From VMFP01 sp964630025 (GTDB lineage Bacteria > Patescibacteriota > Andersenbacteria > UBA10190 > CAIZMI01): a DNA stretch of 51,851 nt. The notes below the pieces were generated by a model. That model was not told where the DNA came from, did not search any database, and saw only the letters and a program-made list of their open reading frames with translations. Position 1 is the first letter of the stretch. Each line of letters opens with the position of its first letter. A program made the position numbers and the translations under genes. The stretch is taken from contig CAZVRG010000003.1 of the NCBI GenBank assembly GCA_964630025.1, forward strand, positions 1 through 51,851, read 5' to 3'. Of this stretch, positions 1-9,934 are shown piece after piece.

Positions 1-43
1 CGATGAAAAGATTGAGGAGATTCTTGAGGAAAAAGTTCTATGA
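1..43 (+). CDS. rpsF: C-terminal end of a gene, probably ribosomal protein S6 (partial)
   Basis: Codons from position 2 read DEKIEEILEEKVL and stop at TGA 41-43. Only this acidic helical tail is in the window. It lies 24 bases before ssb, which is followed by rpsR; rpsF-ssb-rpsR is a very common bacterial order, so S6 is the natural guess. The tail alone cannot prove it. Confidence 0.5.
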   Translation, partial: DEKIEEILEEKVL

Positions 44-67
44 TGAGTACACAGGTTGCCTAACGTT

Positions 68-571
68 ATGGCACGCGATCTCAACAAAGTCATGCTCATC
101 GGACGGCTCGCTGCCGACCCCGAACTGCGCGCCACACAGAGCGGGCAGTCCGTTGGCACCTTCCGCGTTGCGACGAGCCGGCAGTGGAATGACGCGCAAG
201 GACAACAGCAATCCCTGACGGAATTCACGCAGGTGGTCGCGTGGGGAAAGCTGGCGGATCTTGCCAATCAATACCTGCGCAAGGGACGCCAGGTCTACGT
301 GGAAGGAAGAATCCAAACACGTTCGTGGATGGATAAAAGCAATCAGAAACACTGGCGCACGGAAGTTGTCGCAGAGAACATTATTTTCCTCGGGAGTCCG
401 GCAGATGCGCCCGCGAGCGTGTCCGCGCCTGCGACTGCTGATGTCCCGCCGCCACCCGAGCCGGAACCAGGAACGCCCGCAGAGCCAAAAGTTCCTGCTG
501 CCGTTGCGGCAAAAGCGAAAAGCGGCGGCGAAGAGCTTGAAGAGATTCGGATTGAAGATATTCCTTTTTAA
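68..571 (+). CDS. ssb: Single-stranded DNA-binding protein
   Basis: Binds single-stranded DNA during replication, repair and recombination. The 167-aa protein has an OB fold over about residues 1-110 (start MARDLNKVMLIGRL, then typical WGKLAD and VEGRIQTRSW segments). A Pro/Ala/Glu-rich linker follows, then the acidic tip ending EDIPF that recruits partner proteins. I chose ATG 68 because it matches the usual SSB start. An in-frame TTG at 56 would add four residues. Neither has a strong ribosome site. It sits between the presumed rpsF end and rpsR, two bases before rpsR, so the three are probably one operon. Confidence 0.95.
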   Translation: MARDLNKVMLIGRLAADPELRATQSGQSVGTFRVATSRQWNDAQGQQQSLTEFTQVVAWGKLADLANQYLRKGRQVYVEGRIQTRSWMDKSNQKHWRTEVVAENIIFLGSPADAPASVSAPATADVPPPPEPEPGTPAEPKVPAAVAAKAKSGGEELEEIRIEDIPF

Positions 572-573
572 CC

Positions 574-804
574 ATGCCGACACGCCCCATCCCCACTATC
601 AAATCGTGCATGTTTTGTGACGATGATGTCGCCGCACCTGATGTGGAAGACGCGGAAGCGCTCCGGCGTTTCTTGAGTCCCCAAGCAAAGATTCTTCCGC
701 GCCGCAAGACCGGAACCTGCGCAAAACACCAGCGCCACGTTGCGCGTGCAATCAAACGCGCTCGCGAGATCGGCTACCTCTCCTACGCAGGACAGCGCCG
801 ATAG
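574..804 (+). CDS. rpsR: 30S ribosomal protein S18
   Basis: Small-subunit ribosomal protein that binds next to S6 on the platform of the 30S subunit. The 76-aa product has the S18 core: DAEALRRFLSPQAKILPRRK, then TGTCAKHQRHVARAIKRARE, then LSYAG. It also has Cys pairs (CMFC near residue 12 and a later Cys before KH) that could hold zinc, as in many S18 proteins. The start is two bases after the ssb stop, so translation is likely coupled. Confidence 0.93.
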   Translation: MPTRPIPTIKSCMFCDDDVAAPDVEDAEALRRFLSPQAKILPRRKTGTCAKHQRHVARAIKRAREIGYLSYAGQRR

Positions 805-912
805 CCACGACCCAAAAACGGGCGCGCGGTTCATCATGATCAGGCCGGCAGAGCCGGACCTGTTCGCATGCATCAACCCTCCGGGCTCGCGCTTCACTCC
901 GTTCCTCGCTCC

Positions 913-929
913 CCGTATGTCACATACGG
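913..929. other. Short perfect hairpin after rpsR
   Basis: ccgtatgt, one base, then acatacgg gives an 8-bp stem, extended outward by gct/agc beyond a two-C bulge. No T tract follows on either strand, so it is not a clear intrinsic terminator. It is the only structured feature in the 805-996 interval between the convergent rpsR and the minus-strand gene at 997. Confidence 0.3.
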
Positions 930-996
930 AGCGCTCGGTACTCGTTCCAGCACTTCGCATCGCATCCCGTTTTTGTGGTCTCGTTTTACCCTACGT

Positions 997-1236
997 TCAT
1001 TTGCTCTCAGTTTCTGTTGTGGCTTGTATTTCAATACTCCACGCGGAGATATCGCGAAGCGCAAAGGACCGGTCAGCATCCCGGTCAAGATCAAACGCGT
1101 CCAGAATCCACTGAACTTCCGGATGCCATTCTGTTGACGCAAAGCGGATGCTCTTCGGAATAATACGTCGATGCGCTGTTTCTCCGCGCCAATTTGTGTA
1201 GCGAATAACGGCAACAGCCTTGGGATCGTAGTCCAT
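997..1236 (-). CDS. Small WYL-like hypothetical protein
   Basis: 79-aa protein with YTNWRGETAHRRIIP, then STEWHPEVQWILDAFD, then RSFALRDISAW. This is a pattern I associate with short conserved proteins of Patescibacteria that resemble part of the WYL domain (ligand or nucleic-acid sensing). The function is unknown. It has no signal peptide or membrane segment. It begins 29 bases beyond the stop of the small membrane-protein gene and could be the last gene of the ftsK-recA run. The family resemblance is from memory; the reading frame itself is convincing. Confidence 0.7.
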   Translation of the reverse strand: MDYDPKAVAVIRYTNWRGETAHRRIIPKSIRFASTEWHPEVQWILDAFDLDRDADRSFALRDISAWSIEIQATTETESK

Positions 1237-1265
1237 ATCCCAACACTACTCGCCCGAAAAGAATT

Positions 1266-1466
1266 TTAAAACCCTCCAACGAATGCCTGTACCGCAGTGA
1301 CGAACAATTCTGGCTGCAACGCGATAAGACCAAACACGCCCACAAACACGAAGGTAAGAAACCCTACGCCAAGAAGAAGACCGATCCGGCGCTGTGGTGG
1401 TGGGGTGAGCGTGGGGTCCTCTGGACCCTGGAGCTCGATGACGATCTCCTCGTGCTTCTTGCGCAT
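1266..1466 (-). CDS. Small single-TM membrane protein downstream of recA
   Basis: 66 aa from ATG 1466. A charged N-terminus (MRKKHEEIVIELQGPEDP) and a Pro-rich stretch are followed by one long hydrophobic segment over about residues 34-55 and a short hydrophobic tail. The frame stays open upstream to 1517, but that would overlap recA and adds residues with no clear family. The start lies 10 bases after the recA stop, where many bacteria have recX; this is not RecX. Function unknown. Confidence 0.6.
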   Translation of the reverse strand: MRKKHEEIVIELQGPEDPTLTPPPQRRIGLLLGVGFLTFVFVGVFGLIALQPELFVTAVQAFVGGF

Positions 1467-1476
1467 GCCTATGAGA

Positions 1477-2532
1477 TTACGATGATGCGTCGGGTTCCGC
1501 GGCGGGCGCTGCCACAACAGCTTCTGCTCCCTCCGCGACGCGCTTCTTGATCAGTTCCGCAATCTGCTGTGCAACATCCGGATGCTCTTTGAGATACACC
1601 CGCGCCTGTTCGCGTCCTTGGCCAATCTTCTCGTCTTGAAAGAGTACCCAAGAACCACTCTTTGCCAGTGCACCGAAACGCACACCCGTCTCGATGAGAT
1701 CCCCTTCCCGCGAAATTCCTTCGTTATAGAGAATATCAAATTCTGCCACCCGGAAGGGCGCCGCGACTTTGTTCTTTACGACTTTGGCGACGACACGATT
1801 CCCAACAATTGCGTCTCCTTGTTTAATCTGTGCGCGTCGGCGCACTTCGATGCGCACGGAGCTATAGAATTTGAGTGCTTTTCCTCCCGGCGTTGTCTCG
1901 GGGTTGCCGAACATGACACCAATGTTCATGCGAATCTGATTCAAAAAAACGAGGATGACGTTCGATTTCGAGGCGACGGCGGTAATTTTCCGCAGCGCCT
2001 GGCTCATGAGCCGGGCATGCAGACCCATGTGGGAATCGCCCATCTCTCCTTCGATTTCCGCGCGCGGCGTGAGCGCGGCGACCGAGTCGACAACAATCAC
2101 ATCCACGGCATTGCTGCGCACGAGCGTCTCGACGATCTCCAGTGCCTGTTCTCCGGTATCGGGCTGTGCAACAAGCAATTCTTGCATCTTTGCGCCGATG
2201 CGCCCTGCGTACGCAGGGTCAAGGGCATGCTCCGCGTCAACAAACGCCGCGACGCCTCCGCGCTTTTGTGCCTCCGCGATGATGTGCAACGCGAGCGTGG
2301 TCTTTCCCGAACTTTCCGGACCAAAAATTTCGATAATGCGCCCGCGGGGAACGCCACCAACCCCAAGGGCGAGATCGAGAGAAATAGAGCCTGTGGGAAC
2401 GGATTCCACTTCTACATGCTTGGCTTCGGCAAGGGTCATGATCGACCCTTCCCCGAAGCGCTCCCGAATCTGCTCCACTGCGAGCGCGGCCGCCCGCTGC
2501 CGTTCATTCACGAGGGACTTCCGTGGATTCAT
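1477..2532 (-). CDS. recA: Recombinase RecA
   Basis: ATP-dependent strand-exchange protein, central to homologous recombination and, where present, the SOS response. It has 351 aa. Walker A GPESSGKTT is at residues 71-79, followed by the FVDAEHALDP segment, Walker B VIVVDS at about 145-150, and the L2 region with FLNQIR and GNPETTPGGKALKFY. The C-terminus is short and Ala/Glu-rich. The start overlaps the 3' end of the RodZ-like gene by 29 bases, so the two are probably co-transcribed. A single-TM protein gene follows 10 bases after the stop. Confidence 0.98.
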   Translation of the reverse strand: MNPRKSLVNERQRAAALAVEQIRERFGEGSIMTLAEAKHVEVESVPTGSISLDLALGVGGVPRGRIIEIFGPESSGKTTLALHIIAEAQKRGGVAAFVDAEHALDPAYAGRIGAKMQELLVAQPDTGEQALEIVETLVRSNAVDVIVVDSVAALTPRAEIEGEMGDSHMGLHARLMSQALRKITAVASKSNVILVFLNQIRMNIGVMFGNPETTPGGKALKFYSSVRIEVRRRAQIKQGDAIVGNRVVAKVVKNKVAAPFRVAEFDILYNEGISREGDLIETGVRFGALAKSGSWVLFQDEKIGQGREQARVYLKEHPDVAQQIAELIKKRVAEGAEAVVAAPAAEPDASS

Positions 2533-3502
2533 GCCGCTCTATGGTACCAGCCGCACGATTCACTGTGAAGAGTACATTGCGCATCACGCCCGGCGTTTCC
2601 CCAAGCACGCCGCGATCCTGACCGCCAATGAGAATCCGCGTGCGGGATGCCTTTCCGCTCGTGATGAGCATGCGCTCTCCTTGCACCGTCTGTTCTGCGT
2701 CCGGCGTGAGTACGCCGGAAAATACCACATGGTCGTCTGCGGTCAGTGAGACCCAGACCGCTTCTCCCTCTGCACGCACCGTCAAGGACGATGGTCCTGT
2801 CTGTACGGAAGCGGCGGCAGCCACCGGCGTGGCGGCAGCAGGCGATGAAGCATCTCCCGAGCGGCGAAGCACCTCACGCACAATCAGCGTTTCCCGACCA
2901 CCGATGCTCTTCGCGACAATACGCAGCGCGTTCACCCCTTCGCCAAGCCCGACGGTTTCAGCAAAGCTTCCATCGTCACGCACAAGTGTCCGCTCGCCGT
3001 TAATAAACAATTCCGCTGTCTGGTCGGTGGTGCCGCGGACAGCGATGGTGGAGTCGTGCACTTCGCTATTCCCCGCAGGATCAAGAACCGTCAGCTGCGG
3101 CGCACGAATGAACGTTCGGACATTGAAGAGTACATACAGAAGAATGATGAGCAAGCTTCCGCCGCCAATGGCAACGGCAAGCGAACGGCGCGTAAGAAAC
3201 GCCCAGAGCGGAACCTTCCACCGTGACGGATGGTGCGGTGTCCATGCGGCAGGTCGCGTTGGGAGCGGAAATCGTGCGCGCTCCAGCATAAATTCACGCA
3301 GAAGCGGGACGGGATCGAGTGCGAGCGCTTCTGCATACTGTTTGAGAAATCCGCGTGCATACACCTCTGCCGGCAGAACGGAAAAATCCCCCTCCTCCAA
3401 CGCGCGAAGCGTCTTCACGGGGATGCGGAGAAGACGTGCATACTCTTCAACAGTGAATCCCCGTTGTTCACGCGCGGCGCGAAGCTGTTCTCCTGTATGC
3501 AT
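2504..3502 (-). CDS. RodZ-like membrane protein with N-terminal HTH
   Basis: 332 aa from ATG 3502. An HTH of the RodZ / HTH_25 type covers about residues 4-66 (LRAAREQRGFTVEEYARLL, then LPAEVYARGFLKQYAEAL). A basic stretch and one TM segment (about 107-127) follow, then a region likely rich in beta strands. RodZ-type proteins link the cell-shape cytoskeleton to the membrane; that role here is inference. The frame is open far upstream, and ATG 3586, which overlaps the ftsK stop by 11 bases, is another possible start. I chose 3502 because the HTH begins there. It lies between ftsK and recA and overlaps recA. Confidence 0.78.
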   Translation of the reverse strand: MHTGEQLRAAREQRGFTVEEYARLLRIPVKTLRALEEGDFSVLPAEVYARGFLKQYAEALALDPVPLLREFMLERARFPLPTRPAAWTPHHPSRWKVPLWAFLTRRSLAVAIGGGSLLIILLYVLFNVRTFIRAPQLTVLDPAGNSEVHDSTIAVRGTTDQTAELFINGERTLVRDDGSFAETVGLGEGVNALRIVAKSIGGRETLIVREVLRRSGDASSPAAATPVAAAASVQTGPSSLTVRAEGEAVWVSLTADDHVVFSGVLTPDAEQTVQGERMLITSGKASRTRILIGGQDRGVLGETPGVMRNVLFTVNRAAGTIERHESTEVPRE

Positions 3503-3575
3503 GCCGCTCACAGCGCTGCGCTGCCCAAGAGCCACAGATTCCTGCCGACGAGAAGCCCGCTGCTCCAGTGCATAC

Positions 3576-5869
3576 TTATTCAACATCGGGAGGGGGAAAA
3601 CGTCGCGGAGACGATAGACGCGGAGGGGCAGTGTCTGCGTCATCACCCGCATACGGCGGTGTGGAAGACATGTTGGGGCGCTCATGTTCCCCTGCGTGTA
3701 CCGGAGACGAGACGGATCCGGCGTCATCGGTGTTGCGTACAAGCACATCGCGTGGTCGCGCTCCATCCGGAGGGCCAATAATGCCCTTCTCTTCGAGAAG
3801 ATCCATAATGCGCGCTGCGCGCGCGTAGCCAATCCGCAGGCGACGCTGCAGGAGCGACGTACTCGCCCGACCCGCTTCAGTAACGACGCGACGCGATTCG
3901 TGAAACAGCGCATCATCAACTTCTTCACCCTCATCAAACGCGGACTCGGACACGCCGGAGCGCGCGGCAGTAATCGACTCGTCATAGACCGCGGTGCTCC
4001 TGGAGGTCAGAAAACGGACAACCCGTTTCACTTCTTCATCCGACACGTAGGCACCCTGAATGCGCCGCGGCTTGGTATGATCGGATGCAAGGAACAGCAT
4101 GTCCCCGCTGCCGAGAAGTTTTTCTGCTCCCGAGGTATCCAGAATCGTTCGCGAATCGATGGCCGACGCAACCTTGAATGCAATGCGANNNNNNNNNNAT
4201 CCACGCTGGGCCGCTGCGTCGCGAGCACCAAATGAATGCCGACGGCGCGGGCAATCTGCGCAAGACGAATCACCGTATTCTCCACTTCGCGCGCGTGCCG
4301 CGCCATGATGTCCGCCAATTCATCAATGATAATGACAATGTGCGGAAGCGCATCATCGCCGCGCTTTCCTGCGTTATAGCCGGCAAGATCGCGTTTGCGC
4401 GCAGCGCTCAAGAGTCCGTACCGCCGATCCATTTCTGCGACCGCCCACCGAAGCGCGTTAATCGTTTTGTCCGCTTCCGTCACCACGGGAGACAGCAGAT
4501 GCGGAATACCATTATAGAAGGGGAGCTCGACTCTCTTTGGGTCAACCAAGAGCAGCTTCAATGTGGCCGGACCGTTCCGGTAGAGAAGACTCATGAGCAG
4601 CGTGTTAATCATCACGCTCTTTCCTGAACCGGTCGCCCCTGCAATCAGCATGTGGGGCATGCGGCCAATGTCTTCCACAATGACATCCCCCGCAACATCT
4701 TTCCCGAGCGTAAAGGTGAGCGGGGCGGTGGCCTTTTTGAATCCGTCTGCGGAGAGCACCTCGCGCAAGCGTACGATGCTGACCGTTTTATTCGGCACCT
4801 CAATACCCACCAGTCCCTTCCCCGGAATGGGCGCCTCAATACGAATCGGGTGGGCGGCAAGAGCGAGGGCAAGATCGTTATGCAACGAGACAATTTTACT
4901 CAACTTCACTCCATCGGACGGCTTGAGCGTGTACTGCGCGACCGTGGGGCCCACCGAGACGCTCCCCATTTCTACCTGAATGCCAAATGTCTCCAGCGTG
5001 CGCTGAATCACTTGCTGTGTGGCCTTGATATCCGTGCTCACGGGACGCGTGCTTGCGTCGGAAAGGAGCGTGAGGGAAGGCGCCTCATACGGCGGGATAC
5101 GCGCCCCCGTGCTCCCCGCTGCGTGTTGCTTGTTGCTGTGCGCTTTAATGCCGTCAAGCGCGCGTGCGGAAAATATCGGAAGCCCAGACAACGACTCTTC
5201 GCCCTCGTCCTTGGAAACATCCTCTGGTTCCTGTGGCGCTTCCTCTTCGACGGATGTCTCTGCCTCTTCGGGCTCTGCGGCAGCCTCTTGCAGTCGCGCC
5301 GCGGCACGCTCTGCGCGACGTGCGCGGATCCACGCAAACACATGCCCGGGCGTTCGATTGCTCACTAGCATGAGCCCTGCGGCAAACGCAACCACAAGGA
5401 TAAGGACCATGGCGGGGCCTCCCACGCCAGCGCGAATCCAGTACGAGATTGCCCATCCAATGTAGCCTCCGCCGCGACCATCATCCGCAACGGCAAGACT
5501 TTCTTCCACCGAGACCGGTATGTGCAGCAGCCCCAATCCACTGAACAGCGCCAAAAAAAGCCCAAGGTAGCGTACGCGGCTAAAGGGAAATCGTTCCGCA
5601 TCAAGCCGGCTGACAGACAGCAGTGTGACAATGAGGGGTACGATATACGCCCCCGTCCCAAATCCCAGGAATAACCGCGGCTTCAACCAGGTGCCGAGCT
5701 GTCCTGCTGCCCCAAAGAGCGCCAACACGGACACCACGCCGAGAAGAAACCAGACAAGCGCGAACACGGTGCGCCGTGTTTCCGGTGCCAAGCGAAACTT
5801 CTCCCATTCCCGCGTGATGGTCGAGAACGCGCCCGTGCGTCTCTCAAGAGATTTCCTCCGTCTGCGCAT
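3576..5869 (-). CDS. ftsK: DNA translocase FtsK/SpoIIIE (split by an N gap)
   Basis: Membrane-anchored ATPase that pumps chromosomal DNA through the division septum. Several N-terminal membrane segments lie between residues 34 and 170. An acidic linker follows (about 195-228), then the motor domain with Walker A AGATGSGKS at 410-418 and Walker B IVIIIDELAD. A C-terminal winged-helix gamma domain (LLQRRLRIGYARAARIMDLL) recognises polar DNA sequences. The reading frame changes across the N run at 4189-4198. Family alignment needs about 11-12 more codons there (the stretch that normally reads like ITGLIKANIPT), so the gap hides roughly 35 bases and the frame change is artificial. It probably starts the run ftsK-rodZ-recA. 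Confidence 0.93.
4189..4198. other. Assembly gap (10 N) inside ftsK
   Basis: Ten N interrupt ftsK just after LATQRPSVD of the motor domain. The sequence resumes with RIAFKVASAIDSR in another frame. The conserved stretch between these two points is about 11-12 codons, so ten N is a placeholder, not a measured length. Confidence 0.95.
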
Positions 5870-5957
5870 GGTGTATAGCTTACCGCGAACGCCGAGCCGA
5901 CACTACGAGACGATATCCCTGCGAGCATGCGCGGGTCTCCCACGCATGCGAGCGCCT

Positions 5958-8900
5958 TTAGCGGGAGGGGGGAGTCTCGGACCCATCCACTGGTCCCGCG
6001 TCGCGGGACTCGCGGGAACCAAGGTGGGCGGGAGAACCAGAGCGGCTTCCACCTGCACCATATCCCGTGCCCACTGGGATCAGCTTTCCGATGATGACGT
6101 TCTCCTTCAAGCCGAGAAGACGATCCTCTTTCCCGGTGACCGCCGCTTCAATAAGGACATGCGCGGTCTCCTGGAAGGCTGCGGCGGCAAGGAACGATGA
6201 CGTCGTTAAGGAAACGCGCGTGATACCAAGAAGCAACGTTTCTCCAATCGCGGGCTTTCCTTCCGCGGCAATGACGCGTCTGCGTTCTTCCTCAACTTCC
6301 GATGCTTCGTACACACGCCCCACAAGAAGGCTGGAGTCCCCTTGGTCTTTGATGCGAATGCGGGAGAACATCTGCCGCACCATAATTTCCAAGTGCTTGT
6401 CGCTGATGCTCTCGCCTTGAATCGCGTACACCTGCCGGACTTCTCGAATAATGTAGCGCTGCACGGCTTCTGTGCCGGCGACGCGGTAGAGGTCCTGCAC
6501 ATTCACGTGCCCTTCCGTCAGTTGCTGCCCGGGACGAACGGTATCGCCCGCGCGGACCCACAACCCCGTCCCCGGCGGAATACTGTATTGCCGTGCGTCC
6601 GCTTCGCTGCCTTCCACGCGGATTTCTTCATCCGTTAAACGCACGGCCCCCGCAATGCGCGCGAAGACTTCTTCGCCCTCCAGATCCATAAAGAGTCGCT
6701 GTCCCGCCTCCACACGAACGCCATCTGCCACATTGTCGGTGAGGATGGTGCCTGCACGCCGGTACGCATCGCGTCCCGGTGTTGCAGATTGCACCGTGAC
6801 GACCGTGCTTTCATCATCGCTGGTGTTAATGGATACCGTGCCACCAATGTCGGAGATCATCGCGGCGCCTTTCGGTGGACGCGCTTCAAACAGTTCTTCC
6901 ACACGCGGAAGTCCTTGCGTAATGTCGACGCCGCCCGCCACGCCACCCATGTGGAAGGTCCGCATCGTCAGCTGTGTTCCCGGCTCGCCGATGCTCTGCG
7001 CGGCAATAATGCCTACTGCTTCCCCAATCCGTACAAGCGCATTGGATCCCAAGTCCCACCCATAACAGTGTCGACACACGCCGCGCAGCGTTTGGCAGGA
7101 GAGAACGGAGCGCATACGCACGCTCTGCACATCCGCTTTCTCGACCGTGTGCGCAAGTTCTTTGCCGACGACTGTTCCCGCAGTGGCAAGCACTGTTCCC
7201 TGCGCGTCATGCACATCGCTTACAAGGACGCGGCCTTGCAGTCGGCGTGCCAGCGTCGTTCCCATCTCCGTGCTTTCCTCGCGTGAAATGACCCACCCGC
7301 GGGTATCGCCGCAATCTTCTTCTCGCACCACAACGTCAGAGGCAACGCTCACAAGACGTCGCGTCAAATACCCGGCAGTGGACGTGCGAAGAGCGGTGTC
7401 CGCCATGCCTTTTCGGGTTCCGTGTGTGGAGACGAAGTACTCCAGCACATCGAAGCCTTCCTTGAAACTCGACTTAATCGGCAGTTCGTGCGTTCGTCCG
7501 GTGGGGCTGATGACGAGACCTTTCATGCCCATCATCTGCGTAATCTGCCCCCACGAACCACGCGCGCCGGATGCAACCATGGCGTGCACGCTTCCTTCCG
7601 GATCGAGCGTCTGCTTCACGGAATCCGCAATGGCGCTCTTCACGCCTTCCCACACTTCGATCGTTTTCATATACCGCTCTTCGTCGGTGAGAAGTCCTTC
7701 ATCAAATTGCGCGCGAATTTCCGCGGTCTTTTTTTCGGCGTCGAGGACAAGCTGTTCTTTGGATGCGGGCACCGCAAGATCATTCATGCCCCACGAATGT
7801 CCGGACCGCGTTGCGGCAGCAAAACCGATATCCTTCAAGCGATCAATGAGCGTTGCGGCTTCTTCGAGACCGTAGCGCGCAAGCGCCTCGGCGAGAATGG
7901 CCTGCAGTTTCTTTTTATCCAGCGCGTCGTTCACAAACGCCGTACCGGAGGGAAGCACTTCATTGAAGAGCACGCGTCCGACGGTCGTTTCAACCATCTC
8001 CGCCGTTCCGTTGGTCGGCGTCATCCGCACCGTGATCGCAGCATTAACCGCCAAGTGTCCGGTGTCATACGCAAGAATCGCTTCGTTGGTGTCACCGAAC
8101 ACGCGTCCTGTACCCTGCGCGCCTTTCTGTACACGCGTCAGGTAGTAACATCCCAAAACAACGTCCTGGTGCGGACTCGTCACCGGCTCTCCGCTCGATG
8201 GCTTGAGAAGATTGCGGACGGACACCATGATCTCGTCTGCTTCTCGACGCGCTTCCATAGACAACGGCACGTGCACGGCCATCTGGTCGCCGTCGAAGTC
8301 CGCGTTGAATGGCGGACAGACAGCGGGGTGGACTTGGATTGCTTTTCCTTCAATCAGAATGGGTTGGAATGCCTGAATACCGAGACGGTGCAGCGTGGGC
8401 GCGCGGTTCAAGAGCACTTTGTGCGCCTTTGTCACACGCTCCAGCGCGTCCCAGACTTCCGGAATGCCTTGCTCGATGAGCCGCGCGGCCGAGCGAATGT
8501 TGTGTGCCAAACCGCGTTCAATCAAGACATGGATGACGAACGGCTTGAACAATTCCAACGCCATGCGCTTCGGAATACCGCACTGATGGAGACGCAGATG
8601 CGGACCAACAACAATCACAGACCGTCCCGAGTAGTCAACGCGCTTTCCAAGCAAGTTCTGACGGAACCGCCCCTGTTTCCCTTTCAGAATATCCGCAAGG
8701 CTCTTCAGTTGACGCCGCTGCCCAGTGAGCGCCGTGGTGGTGGACCCGCGCCGCGCCTGGTTGTCGATGAGCGCATCAATCGCTTCCTGCAACATACGCT
8801 TTTCGTTGCGGACGATCACTTCCGGTGCGCCCATTTCCAGAAGGCGTCGGAGACGGTTATTGCGATTAATCACGCGGCGGTAGAGATCGTTCAGGTCGCT

Positions 8901-9920
8901 GGCAGCAAACCGTCCGCCTTCCAGCTGCACCATCGGGCGAAGATCCGGCGGGATCACCGGAAGCACGCTAATAAACATCCATTCTGGACGCACTTTCGCC
9001 TTAATGAGCGAGCGTACCAGCGCAAGCCGACGCACGGCGCGCTTGCGTTTTGCGGCGGTCGCGGTGGTGAGTTCCGCTTCCAATCCCTTTGCCACTTTCA
9101 CCAAATCGAGACCTTCACAAATACCGCGCAGCACTTCCGCGCCAATGCCCGCGGTGAAAATGCCGCCGTACTTCAGCGAAAGACTTCGGTATTCAACTTC
9201 TGAAATAATTTGCAGCGGCTGAAGAAGCGTCAGTTCGGAACGCGCCTTGGAGACCGCCTGCGAGAGCGCGGTAAGTTCTTTGTCCTTCTCTTTCTCGCGC
9301 GCGGTCAGATTGTCTCGCAATGCACGTTCAAGCTTTTCTCGCTCGCTTTCTTTGGCGGCCTTCAGCTTTTCCGCGGACTCCTGACGCAGACGATCGGTTG
9401 CTTCTTGGAAGATCTGCGCCACCCGCTCTTCTTTCTGGTGTAATTCCGTATCAAGTCGTGACGTCGATTCTTCGAGCGCAGGACGATTGACGTCGGTGAT
9501 GATATACGAAGCAAAATACACTACCTTCTCAAGCTGCTGCACATTCAAATCAAGAAGAAGGCCGATCTTGCTTGGCACGCCGCGCAGGAACCAGATATGC
9601 GAGACGGGCGACGCAAGCTCAATGTGCCCCATGCGTTCGCGACGCACGATGGAGCGCGTCACTTCGACACCGCACTTGTCACAGACAATCCCCTTGTAGC
9701 GAATGCGGCGATATTTTCCGCAGTAACATTCCCAGTCCTTCACGGGACCGAAAATCCGCTCGTCGAACAATCCCTCGCGCTCTGGTTTTTGGGTGCGGTA
9801 GTTGATCGTCTCCGGCTTCGTCACTTCCCCATGCGACCACCCTCGAATTGCCTCCGGACTTGCAAGCTTGAGCTTGACGGCTTCGAAATCGTAGGATTTT
9901 TCTTCAAACAACGAGGACAT
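5958..9920 (-). CDS. rpoC: DNA-directed RNA polymerase beta' subunit
   Basis: Catalytic subunit of RNA polymerase, 1320 aa. It has the N-terminal zinc site with Cys 65, 67, 80 and 83. The clamp and lid region carries the conserved GKRVDYSGRSVIVVGP, and the active-site motif NADFDGDQM lies at 539-547, with three Asp that hold magnesium. The second zinc site (CGDTRG, then CQTLRGVCRHC) and the C-terminal MRTFHMGG region are complete. The tail after residue 1290 is Gly/Ser-rich and not conserved. The coiled-coil insertion at about 150-220 is rich in Lys and Glu. It starts 14 bases after rpoB stops. Confidence 0.98.
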   Translation of the reverse strand: MSSLFEEKSYDFEAVKLKLASPEAIRGWSHGEVTKPETINYRTQKPEREGLFDERIFGPVKDWECYCGKYRRIRYKGIVCDKCGVEVTRSIVRRERMGHIELASPVSHIWFLRGVPSKIGLLLDLNVQQLEKVVYFASYIITDVNRPALEESTSRLDTELHQKEERVAQIFQEATDRLRQESAEKLKAAKESEREKLERALRDNLTAREKEKDKELTALSQAVSKARSELTLLQPLQIISEVEYRSLSLKYGGIFTAGIGAEVLRGICEGLDLVKVAKGLEAELTTATAAKRKRAVRRLALVRSLIKAKVRPEWMFISVLPVIPPDLRPMVQLEGGRFAASDLNDLYRRVINRNNRLRRLLEMGAPEVIVRNEKRMLQEAIDALIDNQARRGSTTTALTGQRRQLKSLADILKGKQGRFRQNLLGKRVDYSGRSVIVVGPHLRLHQCGIPKRMALELFKPFVIHVLIERGLAHNIRSAARLIEQGIPEVWDALERVTKAHKVLLNRAPTLHRLGIQAFQPILIEGKAIQVHPAVCPPFNADFDGDQMAVHVPLSMEARREADEIMVSVRNLLKPSSGEPVTSPHQDVVLGCYYLTRVQKGAQGTGRVFGDTNEAILAYDTGHLAVNAAITVRMTPTNGTAEMVETTVGRVLFNEVLPSGTAFVNDALDKKKLQAILAEALARYGLEEAATLIDRLKDIGFAAATRSGHSWGMNDLAVPASKEQLVLDAEKKTAEIRAQFDEGLLTDEERYMKTIEVWEGVKSAIADSVKQTLDPEGSVHAMVASGARGSWGQITQMMGMKGLVISPTGRTHELPIKSSFKEGFDVLEYFVSTHGTRKGMADTALRTSTAGYLTRRLVSVASDVVVREEDCGDTRGWVISREESTEMGTTLARRLQGRVLVSDVHDAQGTVLATAGTVVGKELAHTVEKADVQSVRMRSVLSCQTLRGVCRHCYGWDLGSNALVRIGEAVGIIAAQSIGEPGTQLTMRTFHMGGVAGGVDITQGLPRVEELFEARPPKGAAMISDIGGTVSINTSDDESTVVTVQSATPGRDAYRRAGTILTDNVADGVRVEAGQRLFMDLEGEEVFARIAGAVRLTDEEIRVEGSEADARQYSIPPGTGLWVRAGDTVRPGQQLTEGHVNVQDLYRVAGTEAVQRYIIREVRQVYAIQGESISDKHLEIMVRQMFSRIRIKDQGDSSLLVGRVYEASEVEEERRRVIAAEGKPAIGETLLLGITRVSLTTSSFLAAAAFQETAHVLIEAAVTGKEDRLLGLKENVIIGKLIPVGTGYGAGGSRSGSPAHLGSRESRDAGPVDGSETPPSR

Positions 9921-9934
9921 GCAGTGGGGGTGCG

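Noticed and set aside
4100..4300. True frameshift in ftsK
   Set aside because: The frame change coincides with an N run whose real length must be larger; both sides match FtsK perfectly.
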